Source: Streptomyces umbrinus
GTDB lineage: Bacteria; Actinomycetota; Actinomycetes; Streptomycetales; Streptomycetaceae
Assembly (NCBI RefSeq): GCF_030817415.1
Contig: NZ_JAUSZI010000002.1
Span: 10,887,501 to 10,951,500 of the forward strand
DNA: 64,000 bases
Reading direction: 5' to 3'
Each line of letters opens with the position of its first letter. Position 1 is the first letter of the stretch. The notes below the pieces were generated by a model that had not been told where the DNA came from, did not search any database, and was given only the letters and a program-made list of their open reading frames with translations. Below, piece after piece: positions 56,050 to 64,000 of this stretch. Both the position numbers and the translations under genes were made by a program.

Positions 56050-56270
56050 TCACGCCGGCGGCGCGCCGGTCAGGACTTCCACCCGGCCTGTGTCGAGCGA
56101 GTAATAGGCGCTGACCACGGTGAGATCGCCCTTGTCCACGAGCGGGGGGAGGTCCCTGTTGGAGCGCAGAGCGGCGGCGGTCTGCCTGACGTGGATGCGA
56201 GTCATGGCGTCGACATCGTCCACGCGGCCGGTGTCCAGGTCCCACTCCAGAGCTACACCGTCGGCCCCAC
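56050..56270 (-). pseudogene. Carbonic anhydrase C-terminal remnant
   Basis: The minus-strand frame ending at 56050 encodes DVDAMTRIHVRQTAAALRSN, then DLPPLVDKGDLTVVSAYYSL and DTGRVEVLTGAPP. This is the last part of a beta-carbonic anhydrase ('HVR.T...L...P.L...V..G.L.VVGA.Y.L.TG.V'). The zinc motifs (C-x-D-x-R and H-x-x-C) and a start are missing; upstream sequence to the MFS stop at 56379 is unrelated low-complexity. It appears to be a leftover of a larger gene. Confidence 0.55.
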
Positions 56271-56378
56271 CCGGGCCGGCTCCCGGATCTGCGCCCGCGC
56301 CGGCGGCGCCGACCTGACGAGTGCCCAGTGGCACACGTGCGTACCCGACACGTCGTATCGGAGGTGTGTGGAAGCTGA

Positions 56379-57737
56379 TCAGCTGAGGCCCGCCGTGGCC
56401 GCGACGGGCGCGGGGGTGGCCGAGGCGTCGCTTCGTCCGATTCGCCGGGCCAGGGGTACGAGGGCGATCGCGACGGCGCCGACGAGTCCGGCCAGGGCGA
56501 AGGTGGTGAAGCCCCAGCTCTGGTTGCCGTTGGTGGCGAGTACGCCGATCAGCCACGGGCCGACGACGGCGCCGGTGCGGCCGATTCCGGTGACCCAGCC
56601 GAGGCCCGCCGCGCGTTCGCTGTCGCGGTAGACGGTGTTGGTGGCGGCGTAGACCATGACCTGCGCGCTGAACAGGAACACACCGGTGACGGCGACCACG
56701 GCGTACGTGACGCCGAGCGGCAGTTGGGACTTGAGCAGCAGGGCTCCGGCGGCCGTCAGCACGAACCAGATCGCCGACACCCGTACCGCGCCGAACCTGT
56801 CGGCGGCGCGGCCGGCGATCAGCAGGCCGACGATGCCGCCCGCGTTGATCACCATCAGGAAGCTGATGGACGAGTTCAGCCCGTAGCCGGAGGCTCGCAT
56901 CATCTGCGGCAGCCAGGTGCTCACGCCGTACACGAGGAGCAGTCCGCTGAAGGAGGCCAGCCACAGCAGCGGGGTCGCCCAGCGGGATTCCGGGCGGAAC
57001 AGCGCCCGTATGGCGGCAAGGCGGCCGGCCGCACCGGCGGCCGGAGCGGCGACCTCGGTGGGCCGGGGGAGCCCGTACCGGTCGGCGACGGCGTCGGCCT
57101 TGTCTCGCTCGCCGTGCGCCAGCAGCACGCCCGGCGACTCGGGCAGCAGCTTCAGCAGCAGTGGTACAGCGACCACGGCCGGGAGCACGCCCGCCCAGAA
57201 CACCCAGCGCCAGCCCGCGGCCGGGGCCAGAGTCAGCCCGAGCCCGGTCGCTGCCATGCCCCCGAAGTGGTACGAGGTCATCAGCAGCCCGGTGGTCAGC
57301 GCGGCCCGGCGCGGTGGCGCGAACTCCATGACCATGGCCAGGCACAGCGGCATGAGCCCGCCGAGGCCGAGGCCGGCGACGAAACGGCCGGCCCCGAAGA
57401 GGCCGACGCCCGGGGCCACGGCGCAGATCGCGGAACCGAGGGAGAACAGCGTCACGCTGGCGACGAGCATGAGCCGTCGGCCGAGCCAGTCGGTGAGGTT
57501 CCCGGCGGTGAGGGCGCCGATGAGCATGCCGAACGTGGTCCAGCTGCCGATGGTGCCGGCCGTGGCCGGAGTGAGCCCGAGTCCGCTGTCGTCGAGCATG
57601 TGGGGCATGACGGCGCCGTAGATGTTGACGTCCATGCCGTCGAAGAACACGGCCAGCCAGCACAGGGCCAGGACGGGGAAGACCGTGCGGAACGTGTGTG
57701 GGGAACGGGGCGCGGCAGACGAGTGGGAGGAGTTCAT
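56379..57737 (-). CDS. MFS transporter, aromatic acid:H+ symporter type
   Basis: 452 residues, 12 helices. Features of the AAHS subgroup are LAVFFDGMDVNIYGAVMPHM (Asp in TM1), GNLTDWLGRRLMLVAS loop 2-3 motif, and GMLIGALTAG. AAHS members import protocatechuate, benzoate or related acids by proton symport. It is divergent from the carboxylesterase across about 180 bp that contains a dyad. Uptake of an ester or aromatic acid followed by hydrolysis is a reasonable reading. Confidence 0.9.
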   Translation of the reverse strand: MNSSHSSAAPRSPHTFRTVFPVLALCWLAVFFDGMDVNIYGAVMPHMLDDSGLGLTPATAGTIGSWTTFGMLIGALTAGNLTDWLGRRLMLVASVTLFSLGSAICAVAPGVGLFGAGRFVAGLGLGGLMPLCLAMVMEFAPPRRAALTTGLLMTSYHFGGMAATGLGLTLAPAAGWRWVFWAGVLPAVVAVPLLLKLLPESPGVLLAHGERDKADAVADRYGLPRPTEVAAPAAGAAGRLAAIRALFRPESRWATPLLWLASFSGLLLVYGVSTWLPQMMRASGYGLNSSISFLMVINAGGIVGLLIAGRAADRFGAVRVSAIWFVLTAAGALLLKSQLPLGVTYAVVAVTGVFLFSAQVMVYAATNTVYRDSERAAGLGWVTGIGRTGAVVGPWLIGVLATNGNQSWGFTTFALAGLVGAVAIALVPLARRIGRSDASATPAPVAATAGLS

Positions 57738-57791
57738 CTTCGTCCTTGGAGATGTGATGGAACCTTGGAACGTGAGCGGTGTGTTCGTCAG

Positions 57792-57807
57792 GTGAAATAT
57801 GATTCAC
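57792..57807. promoter_or_regulatory. Dyad between the MFS and carboxylesterase genes
   Basis: GTGAA-ATATGA-TTCAC is an inverted repeat with 5-bp arms, 55 bp before the MFS start. It has the size of an IclR or GntR-type operator. No such regulator is adjacent, so the assignment is tentative. Confidence 0.4.
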
Positions 57808-57919
57808 TGCTGCTGCGAGTCTCGGGTCGGGGTGGGACGAGTGTCAATGGTGCGGCGCGAGGGTGTTCCACAGGATGCGTCGGTCGGCCGCCGAGCGGTG
57901 GCCCGGTTGAGGAGTGATC

Positions 57920-59440
57920 ATGAGCAATGACGAGTTTCCCGAAGTCACGACCGCGGTCGGCACGGTCCGCGGCCGCCGCGAGGACGGGTTGGCGGTCTTC
58001 CGCGGCATCCCCTACGCCCAACCCCCGGTGGGCGAGGCACGTTTCGTGGCGCCACGGCCGGTGAACCGCTGGGACGGGGCCCGGGAGGCGTTCGCATTCG
58101 GCCCGCCGCCCCCGCAGGAGCCGTTCGGCCCCGCGCCCGCCCTGGCCGACGGTCCTCCGCCCGGTGACGACTGGCTGACCGTCAACGTCTGGACGCCGGA
58201 CGCCGATCCGGCGGCCCGCCGCCCGGTGATGGTGTGGATCTACGGCGGCGCCTACAAGTTCGGCTCCGCCGACGATCCCGCCTACGACGGCAATCGCCTG
58301 GCCCGCGACGGCGGGCTGGTCGTGGTCACCCTCAACTACCGAGTCGGCATCGAGGGGTTCCTCCAGATCGAGGGAGCGCCGGCCAACCGAGGCCTGCTCG
58401 ACCAGGTCGCCGCCCTGGAATGGGTGCGCGACAACATCACCGCCTTCGGCGGCGATCCCGACCAGGTCACCGCCTTCGGCGAGTCGGCGGGCGCCGGGTC
58501 CATCGCCGCGCTGATGTCCATGCCCCGGGCGCGGGGGCTGTTCCGGCGGGCCATCGCGCAGAGCGTGCCGGGCACGTTCTTCTCGAACGAGTTGGCCGCC
58601 GACATCGCCGAGTCCGTCGCGGGTGAGCTGGGACTGCGCCCGACGGTCGCCGACCTGTCCGCCGTGGAGCCGCGCAAGCTGCCCGAGGCAGGCGCTGCGC
58701 TGACCGCCAAGATGCGCGAGTACGTACACCGTTGGGGCCCGGTCGCGCTCACCCCGACCCCGTTCTCACCCGTCGTCGACGGTGACGTCCTGCCCACCAC
58801 GCCGTGGGAAGCGCTGGCGAACGGCACCGCACGGAACGTCGAACTGATCGCCGGGCACAACCGCGACGAGTACCGGCTCTTCCTCCTGCTCGGTGGACTG
58901 CTCGGCCGGGTCGACGAGGGCCTCGCGTCGATGGCCCTCGGTCTCTTCGGACCGACACCGGACGCCGAGCGGTCCTACCGCGCCGCGTTCCCCGACGCCT
59001 CCGCGGAGTACCTCTTCGAACTCGTCCAGTCCGACTGGCTGTTCCGCATGCCCTCGCTGCACCTGGCCGAGGCTCAGACCGCCGGCGGAGGCCAGGCCCA
59101 TCTGTACGAACTCACCTGGCCCGCCCCGGCCGACGGCGGTGCCCTCGGCGCCTGTCACGGCTTGGACGTGCCCCTGGCCTTCGGCGTCCCCGGCGGACTC
59201 GGCGGCATGCTGATCGGCCCCGAGCTCTCCCCCGAGACCGAGGCGCTGTCCGCCCATGTCCGCGCCGCCTGGACCGCGTTCGCCAGGACGGGCGACCCGG
59301 GCTGGTCCCCGTACGACACCGGGCGGCGCCTCGTCCACCTGCTCGACACCGAACCGACCACGGCCGCCTATCCCGAGGAGGCCTCCCGCCGACTGTGGGA
59401 GCAGCACACGTTCTCCGCGCTGCCGCTGGTGACGCCGTAA
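57920..59440 (+). CDS. Type B carboxylesterase
   Basis: 506 residues from ATG 57920 (GAGGAG six bases upstream). The start reads VTTAVGTVRGRREDGLAVFR and GIPYAQPPVGEARFVAP. The oxyanion hole is in VMVWIYGGAYKFG. The catalytic Ser is in AFGESAGAGS, the acidic residue is probably in HNRDEYRLFLL, and the His is in ACHGLDVPLAFG. It hydrolyses carboxylic esters; no signal peptide is seen, so it is cytosolic. It pairs divergently with the AAHS transporter. Confidence 0.94.
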   Translation: MSNDEFPEVTTAVGTVRGRREDGLAVFRGIPYAQPPVGEARFVAPRPVNRWDGAREAFAFGPPPPQEPFGPAPALADGPPPGDDWLTVNVWTPDADPAARRPVMVWIYGGAYKFGSADDPAYDGNRLARDGGLVVVTLNYRVGIEGFLQIEGAPANRGLLDQVAALEWVRDNITAFGGDPDQVTAFGESAGAGSIAALMSMPRARGLFRRAIAQSVPGTFFSNELAADIAESVAGELGLRPTVADLSAVEPRKLPEAGAALTAKMREYVHRWGPVALTPTPFSPVVDGDVLPTTPWEALANGTARNVELIAGHNRDEYRLFLLLGGLLGRVDEGLASMALGLFGPTPDAERSYRAAFPDASAEYLFELVQSDWLFRMPSLHLAEAQTAGGGQAHLYELTWPAPADGGALGACHGLDVPLAFGVPGGLGGMLIGPELSPETEALSAHVRAAWTAFARTGDPGWSPYDTGRRLVHLLDTEPTTAAYPEEASRRLWEQHTFSALPLVTP

Positions 59441-61256
59441 CGGGGTATCTCGTCACACAGGCCAAGGCGAAAGTGCGGACCCTCAACTCGAAGACGAGGG
59501 CCGATATCGTCGTCCAACTCGCAGGCGGTACCTACTGGTTGGCCGCGCCGCTGTCCTTCACCCGGGCCGACTCCGCCAGCAACGGGCACAGAGTCGTCTT
59601 GCAGGCCGCGCCGGGCGCCCGCCCCGTCATCTCGGGGCGCGCGGAAGGCCACCGGCTGGACCCGGCAGGAGACCCCGCGAGGAACATCTGGAAGGCCAAG
59701 GTCGGCACCGGGTTCGACATCCGGCAGTTGTACGTCGGCGGCGTCCAGGCCACCCGAGCCCGCACCCAACTCGACCGCGCCGACCTGACCGCCGACGCCA
59801 ACGGTTACACCTTCACCAGCGGCGCGCTGAAGTACCTCAACAGCCTGGCCGATCCCGGCCGTACCGAGATCGACGACCTCGGCTCCTTCACCAACCGCTA
59901 CTCCCCGGTGGCGGGGATCCGTGACGGCGTCATCACCATGAAGCAGCCGGCCCGGAACAACAACACCTTCGGGTACGACACCATCGGCAACCCCTTCCGC
60001 AAGGGACCGCTGTACATCGAGAACGCGTACGAGTTCCTCGACTCGGCGGGGGAGTGGTGCCTGAACACCCGCACCGGGACGCTGTACTGCAAGCCCCTCC
60101 CCAGCCAGGACATGTCCACCGCCGATGTGGAGATGCCGAGGCTGGAGTCGCTCCTCTCCGTCGGCGGCACGTACGGTGCCTCGGCGACCCACATCACCTT
60201 CTCCGGACTGCAGTTCTCGCACACGAGCTGGCTGCAGCCGTCCACCGGCCAGGGGTACGCCAACCAGCAGACCGGCGCGTTCGTCCAGGGCACCTGGGAG
60301 CGCCCGTCCGAGGCGCTGGACTCCTGCCAGTACGGCTGCAGGCTCTTCGAGGCGACCCGCCCGCACTGGCACCAGATGCCGGCCGCCGTCCAGGAGTCGG
60401 CCGCCTCCCACATCGACTTCACCGGCAACCGGTTCACCCAGCTCGGCCAGGTGGCCCTCGGCATCGGCAACGACGCCAACGCGCACGCCACGGAGTCGGG
60501 CTCGGCGCCGACACCGGCAACGTGTTCAGCCAGGGCGTGGGCGGCGGAGTCGTGGTCGGCGGTCTCCAGGCCGACACCCACCACCCCGGCGACAGTCGCA
60601 CGACCAACCGGAACATCACCATCAGCAACAACGGGATGCACGATCTCGCCCTGGACTACAGGGACATGACGGCCGTGCGGGTCACCTACGCCACCAACGC
60701 CACCGTCTCCCACAACGAGATCTACGACATGCCCTACACGGGCATCGCGATCGGCTACGGCTGGGGCACCAACGACCCCGGGGGCAGCCAGGACTACGTC
60801 AACCGCGGGCTGTACGACTTCCAGACCGTCTACACGACCCCCACCACCCTGAAGAACGTCAGGGTCACCGGCAACCACCTGCACGACGTGATGCGGACGA
60901 TGGACGACGGTGCCTGCATCTACACGCTCTCCGACGGCCAGGGCACCCTGATCGACCGCAACTACTGCGCCGAGAACAACGGCCACTACGGCATCTACCA
61001 CGACGAGGGATCACGCAACTACACCGACGTCAACAACGTCTTCCGCGACACCGGTGACTGGGACCACGAGAACTCCAACGCCACCAACAACACGGGCGCG
61101 TTGACGGTCACGGACAACTGGACCAGCAACGGCTCCATCAGCCTCAGCGACGGAATGCGCGGCAACAGGGTGACCGGCACCGTCGTCGTCACCGACGACG
61201 ACTGGCCCCGCGGCGCCAAGCGGGTCATGAAGAATGCCGGCGTCCACCCCAAGTGA
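59441..61256 (+). pseudogene. Right-handed parallel beta-helix protein, 5'-truncated and frameshifted
   Basis: Immediately after the esterase stop, an open frame reads TQAKAKVRTLNSKTRADIVV and QLAGGTYWLAAPLSFTRADS. Homologues have a signal peptide and about 50 residues before this point. The frame is lost between 60490 and 60491 (GCCACGGAGTC; one C restores it) and resumes as GVGLGADTGNVFSQGVGGGV, with beta-helix repeats such as NNGMHDLALDYRDMTAVRV, HNEIYDMPYTGIAIGYGWG and RNYCAENNGHYGIYHDEGS. It looks like an extracellular polysaccharide-acting beta-helix enzyme. No start codon or ribosome-binding site is present near 59441. Confidence 0.8.
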
Positions 61257-61393
61257 CCCACCCACCGGCGAGGCCGGACGGGGCACCGGCCCCCACCCGC
61301 AGGCGGCACGCCCTCCTGGCCCGGTCCGTGTCCCCACCACTCGGCCGGCGCCCGTACTCCTCCTCTGATCGGCGTCGCGGGCATGATGGACCG

Positions 61394-62557
61394 GTGCCGC
61401 CTTTTGACCAGATCCGTGTCCGGCTGCCTCGTGGCGCCCGCGCCGACGCCGTGCTGGCCGGCGGGGTGTTCGTGTTGGTGGCGCTCGGCGCCGAAGGGCA
61501 GCGGCTGAGATACGGCGGGGACCCGGTGCCGTCGCTGATCGCGTCCTGGCTGCTGATTCTGGCGGTGTGCGGAGCGCTGCTGTTCCGGCGCCGGTATCCG
61601 GTGACGGTGGGCTGGTTCACGGTGCTGGCCACGGGTGCCTACTATCTGCTGAGTTCCATCGACGGCCCGCTGGTGATCGTTCCGATCGTGGTGTTGTACG
61701 CCATCGCGGCCCAGGGCCGGATGCAGGCGGCCGCCGCCATGGCGGCGGCGATGGTGATCGGCGTGGCCGCGGGCGTCTTCGTGGGCAACAGAGATGTCAA
61801 CGGCACGGTGGTGTTCATGCTGGCCGGCTGGCTGGTCGCCGTCGTGGCCCTCGGCAGCGTGCGGCACGGCCGGGTGGCCTACGCCGAGGAGGAGGCGCGG
61901 CTGAGGGCCACCGAGGAGCGGCTGCGCATCGCCCGCGAACTTCACGACGTGATCGGGCACAACATCTCGATGATCAACGTGCAGGCGAGTGCGGCACTGC
62001 ACCGGCTCAAGAAGGATCCTGCCCAGGCCGAGCATGCGCTCGGCGCAATCAAGTCGAGCAGTCGGGAGACCCTGCGCGAGCTCCGGGCCACCCTTGGAGT
62101 CCTTCGCCAGGTCGACGAGGAGGTGCCCACGGCACCGGCGCCGGGGCTGGCCCGGGCGGATGAGCTGGTGGACTCGGCGAAGCTGGCGGGGCTCCCGGTG
62201 CGCATCGAGCGGACCGGGGGTGAACGCGCGCTGCCCGCCCCGGTCGACCTGGCCGCGTACCGGATCGTGCAGGAGTCCCTGACCAACGCCGCCAGGCACA
62301 GCGGCGCCGGACGGGTCACGGTCCGGATCGCCTACGGGGAAAGGGAGTTGACCCTCGTCGTCGAGGACGACGGCCTGGGCTCGGCGGTCCGCCCGGCCGG
62401 GGCGGGTGGTGGCAGCGGGATCGTCGGCATGACAGAGCGGGCGCGAGCACTGGGTGGCGAGCTGGACGCGGGCCCGCGGCCGGAGGGCGGATTCGCCGTG
62501 CGGGCCCGGCTGCCGTACGGGATCACAGGAGAGCCGATGAAGCGGAGTGAGCGATGA
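61394..62557 (+). CDS. NarL-type sensor histidine kinase
   Basis: 387 residues from GTG 61394. A CATGAT -10-like box ends a few bases upstream and no ribosome-binding site is visible, so the message may be leaderless. Four to five helices span about residues 17-155. The HisKA_3 box is IARELHDVIGHNISMINVQA, and the ATPase N-box is IVQESLTNAARHSGAG with the G-box GSGIVGMTERARALGGEL. It should phosphorylate the adjacent response regulator; the stop overlaps its ATG (ATGA). The signal is unknown. Confidence 0.93.
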   Translation: MPPFDQIRVRLPRGARADAVLAGGVFVLVALGAEGQRLRYGGDPVPSLIASWLLILAVCGALLFRRRYPVTVGWFTVLATGAYYLLSSIDGPLVIVPIVVLYAIAAQGRMQAAAAMAAAMVIGVAAGVFVGNRDVNGTVVFMLAGWLVAVVALGSVRHGRVAYAEEEARLRATEERLRIARELHDVIGHNISMINVQASAALHRLKKDPAQAEHALGAIKSSSRETLRELRATLGVLRQVDEEVPTAPAPGLARADELVDSAKLAGLPVRIERTGGERALPAPVDLAAYRIVQESLTNAARHSGAGRVTVRIAYGERELTLVVEDDGLGSAVRPAGAGGGSGIVGMTERARALGGELDAGPRPEGGFAVRARLPYGITGEPMKRSER

Positions 62558-63224
62558 TCAGGGTCCTGCTGGCGGATGACCAGCGGCTTGTGCGGGCCGG
62601 GTTCCGGTCGATCCTGGAGGACGAGGACGACATCGAGGTGGTGGGGGAGGCAGGGGACGGGGAAGCCGCGGTCTCGGCCTGCCGCGAACTCAGGCCGGAC
62701 GTGGTCCTGATGGACATCCGGATGCCGGGGACGGACGGTCTGGAAGCCTCCCGGGTGATCGCCGGGGATGACCGACTGGCATCGGTGAAGGTGGTCATCC
62801 TGACGACCTTCGATCTGGACGACTACGTGTACGGGGCGCTGCGCGCCGGGGCGACGGGCTTTCTGGTGAAGGACACGGAGCCGGAGGAACTGCTGCAGGC
62901 GGTGCGGGTCGCCGCCCGGGGCGATGCCCTGATCAGCCCGTCGGTCACACGGCGGCTCATCGCCGAGTTCGCGGCTCGCGGGTGAAAGGCCCTCGGCCGG
63001 ACCCTCGGCTCGATGCCCTCACCGGCCGGGAGCGTGAGGTCATGCAGCTGGTGGCCGGGGGGCTCACGAACGACGAGATCGCGGCGCGGCTGGTGCTGTC
63101 ACCGTCGACGGCGAAGACGCATGTCAGCCGGATCATGTCGAAGCTGGGGGCACGGGACAGGTCGCAGGTGGTGGTACTGGCCTACGAGTCCGGAATGGTC
63201 AGCCCGGGCTGGCTGGCGCAATAG
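62554..63224 (+). pseudogene. LuxR/NarL response regulator split by a frameshift
   Basis: The receiver (from ATG 62554: VLLADDQRLVRAGFRSILED, VLMDIRMPGTDG phospho-Asp, LTTFDLDDYV, FLVKDTEPEE) reads to TGA 62983-62985. The LuxR HTH continues one frame over (LTGREREVMQLVAGGLTNDE, IAARLVLSPSTAKTHVSRIM). One additional G in the GGG at 62980-62982 would join them as a normal 223-residue regulator. As it stands, GTG 62982 overlaps the stop (GTGA), so the halves could also be made as two coupled polypeptides. A sequencing indel is the simpler reading. Confidence 0.85.
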
Positions 63225-63376
63225 GCAGGGCGGGCGGCTTCACCGGCGGGCCATGGGCCGCCGGCCCCGGCAACCCCTGGGGTACGAGACGGCGGCAGCG
63301 TACATCCGCTGGGGTACGCCCGGTGTCGGCTGGAGACTGACGACCCCGCCCCTGCCTCGCGTGCACGCTCAAGGGC

Positions 63377-63592
63377 ATGAACGCACCCCGCTTTCACCGA
63401 CGGGCCACGACCGCACTCGTCGGCGCGCTTGTCGGAGCTGCCGCCGGAATTCTGCTGGTCACAGCCGCCGGGGCCCTGGCCGTGAAGGTCGGCGGCGTGC
63501 CTGCCGCCCTGGGGATCGGCGTGCCCACGCTCAGCGGCGCCGTGGTGGGCGCGTTTCTCACGCCAGGCAACTCCCGCTCGAATCCGAGGTAG
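63377..63592 (+). CDS. Small two-helix membrane protein
   Basis: 71 residues from ATG 63377. It has a basic start, a helix ([20 protein letters not shown]) and a second hydrophobic stretch ([20 protein letters not shown]), ending in a short polar tail. It is six bases upstream of the MMPL start and is probably co-transcribed with it. No family is recognised. Confidence 0.65.
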   Translation: MNAPRFHRRATTALVGALVGAAAGILLVTAAGALAVKVGGVPAALGIGVPTLSGAVVGAFLTPGNSRSNPR

Positions 63593-63598
63593 TCATCC

Positions 63599-64000
63599 AT
63601 GTCTCCCACCCGCGGCACAGCCGCGTCCATCGCCCCGCCCCCACCCACACCGCATCGGCCGCGCGGCGGCCGGTTCGGCGCCCTGGCCGACTGGGCGCAG
63701 CGTCACCGCTGGGCCGCCCTGCTGCTCTGGGTGGCCGTCCTGGCCGCCGTCACGCTGGGTTCGGGGGCCGCAGGTTCCGCGTACAAGAACGACTTCTCCC
63801 TGCCGGGCACCGACTCCCAGGCTGCCACCGACCTGTTCAAGGAACACGGTTCCGCCCAGGCCGGCGACAGCGTCGAGATCGTACTGAAGGACAGCCAGGG
63901 CATCGATGGCCGCAAGGCCGCCGTCGAAAGGATGCTGGCGGAGGTGAAGGGGCTGGCCGGCGTCGCCGACGTACGCAGCCCGTACACCGAAGCCTCCGCC
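63599..64000 (+). CDS. MMPL family transporter (5' part, runs off the right edge)
   Basis: 134 N-terminal residues are visible from ATG 63599. A Pro-rich start leads to the first membrane helix (HRWAALLLWVAVLAAVTLGS) and the opening of the first extracytoplasmic loop (KNDFSLPGTDSQAATDLFKE, GVADVRSPY), which is diagnostic of MMPL/RND-type exporters in actinobacteria. They move lipids or metabolites using the proton gradient. The two-component system just upstream could regulate it. Confidence 0.9.
   Translation, partial: MSPTRGTAASIAPPPPTPHRPRGGRFGALADWAQRHRWAALLLWVAVLAAVTLGSGAAGSAYKNDFSLPGTDSQAATDLFKEHGSAQAGDSVEIVLKDSQGIDGRKAAVERMLAEVKGLAGVADVRSPYTEASA

Noticed and set aside
1..64000. tRNA, rRNA, CRISPR, riboswitch
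   Set aside because: No cloverleaf with CCA context, no rRNA-like conserved sequence, no regular spaced repeats and no recognised aptamer core were found by reading.

Overview
The window reads as chromosomal DNA of a Streptomyces-like actinobacterium. The sequence is very GC-rich, GTG starts are frequent, ATGA/GTGA stop-start overlaps are common, and several families are typical of streptomycetes: a streptogrisin-type protease, DUF5134, DUF6153, ANTAR proteins and PucR-type regulators. No rRNA, tRNA, CRISPR array, transposase or phage gene was seen.

Layout. 1-2422: an SRPBCC protein and an aldo/keto reductase, divergent from a LysR regulator. 2750-9765: secreted hydrolases (thermolysin-like M4 protease, streptogrisin B-like protease, Tat-exported GH95 fucosidase). 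9848-18092: a tightly overlapping minus-strand operon encoding only the membrane arm of a complex I-like enzyme (NuoA, H, J, K, L, M, N) plus one degenerate NuoB/NuoD-like protein with a histidine-rich tract. 18189-27517: a copper block with CopA and CopZ, a divergent exported His-rich protein behind two CsoR-like operators, DUF5134, a two-component system, a DUF418-like membrane protein and a DUF6153-DUF305 pair behind a third CsoR-like site. 27736-29633: lipoproteins around a truncated tetR/MFS pair. 29748-36979: an aromatic meta-cleavage cluster (extradiol dioxygenase, flavin monooxygenase/hydrolase remnant, hydratase, aldolase, acylating acetaldehyde dehydrogenase, amidohydrolase) with its own TetR regulator, in which many genes are broken. 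37262-40976: two pectate lyases convergent with a Tat-exported FAD oxidoreductase. 41596-46799: membrane proteins, a disrupted ice-binding-like (DUF3494) gene and a DUF5819-HTTM pair. 46867-49983: small membrane proteins and an ANTAR / PRC-barrel / ANTAR trio. 50062-64000: SDR, LysR, GIY-YIG, PucR, class II aldolase, lipoprotein, MFS/carboxylesterase pair, a broken beta-helix protein, a second two-component system and the start of an MMPL transporter.

A striking feature is the number of broken genes. At least nine reading-frame breaks lie in eight otherwise well-conserved genes, most explained by gain or loss of one G or C. There is also one in-frame nonsense codon, an in-frame fusion of two catabolic genes, a head-to-head double truncation, a 5'-truncated gene and an expanded out-of-frame 8-bp repeat. 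Single-base events could be long-read assembly errors; the nonsense codon, the fusion and the truncations are harder to explain that way.

The parts I find most likely to be under-described are the membrane-only complex I-like operon with its His-rich NuoB/D-like subunit next to copper genes, the proposed extension of the CsoR regulon to DUF6153-DUF305, and the DUF5819-HTTM pair, which resembles the SdpA-SdpB arrangement.
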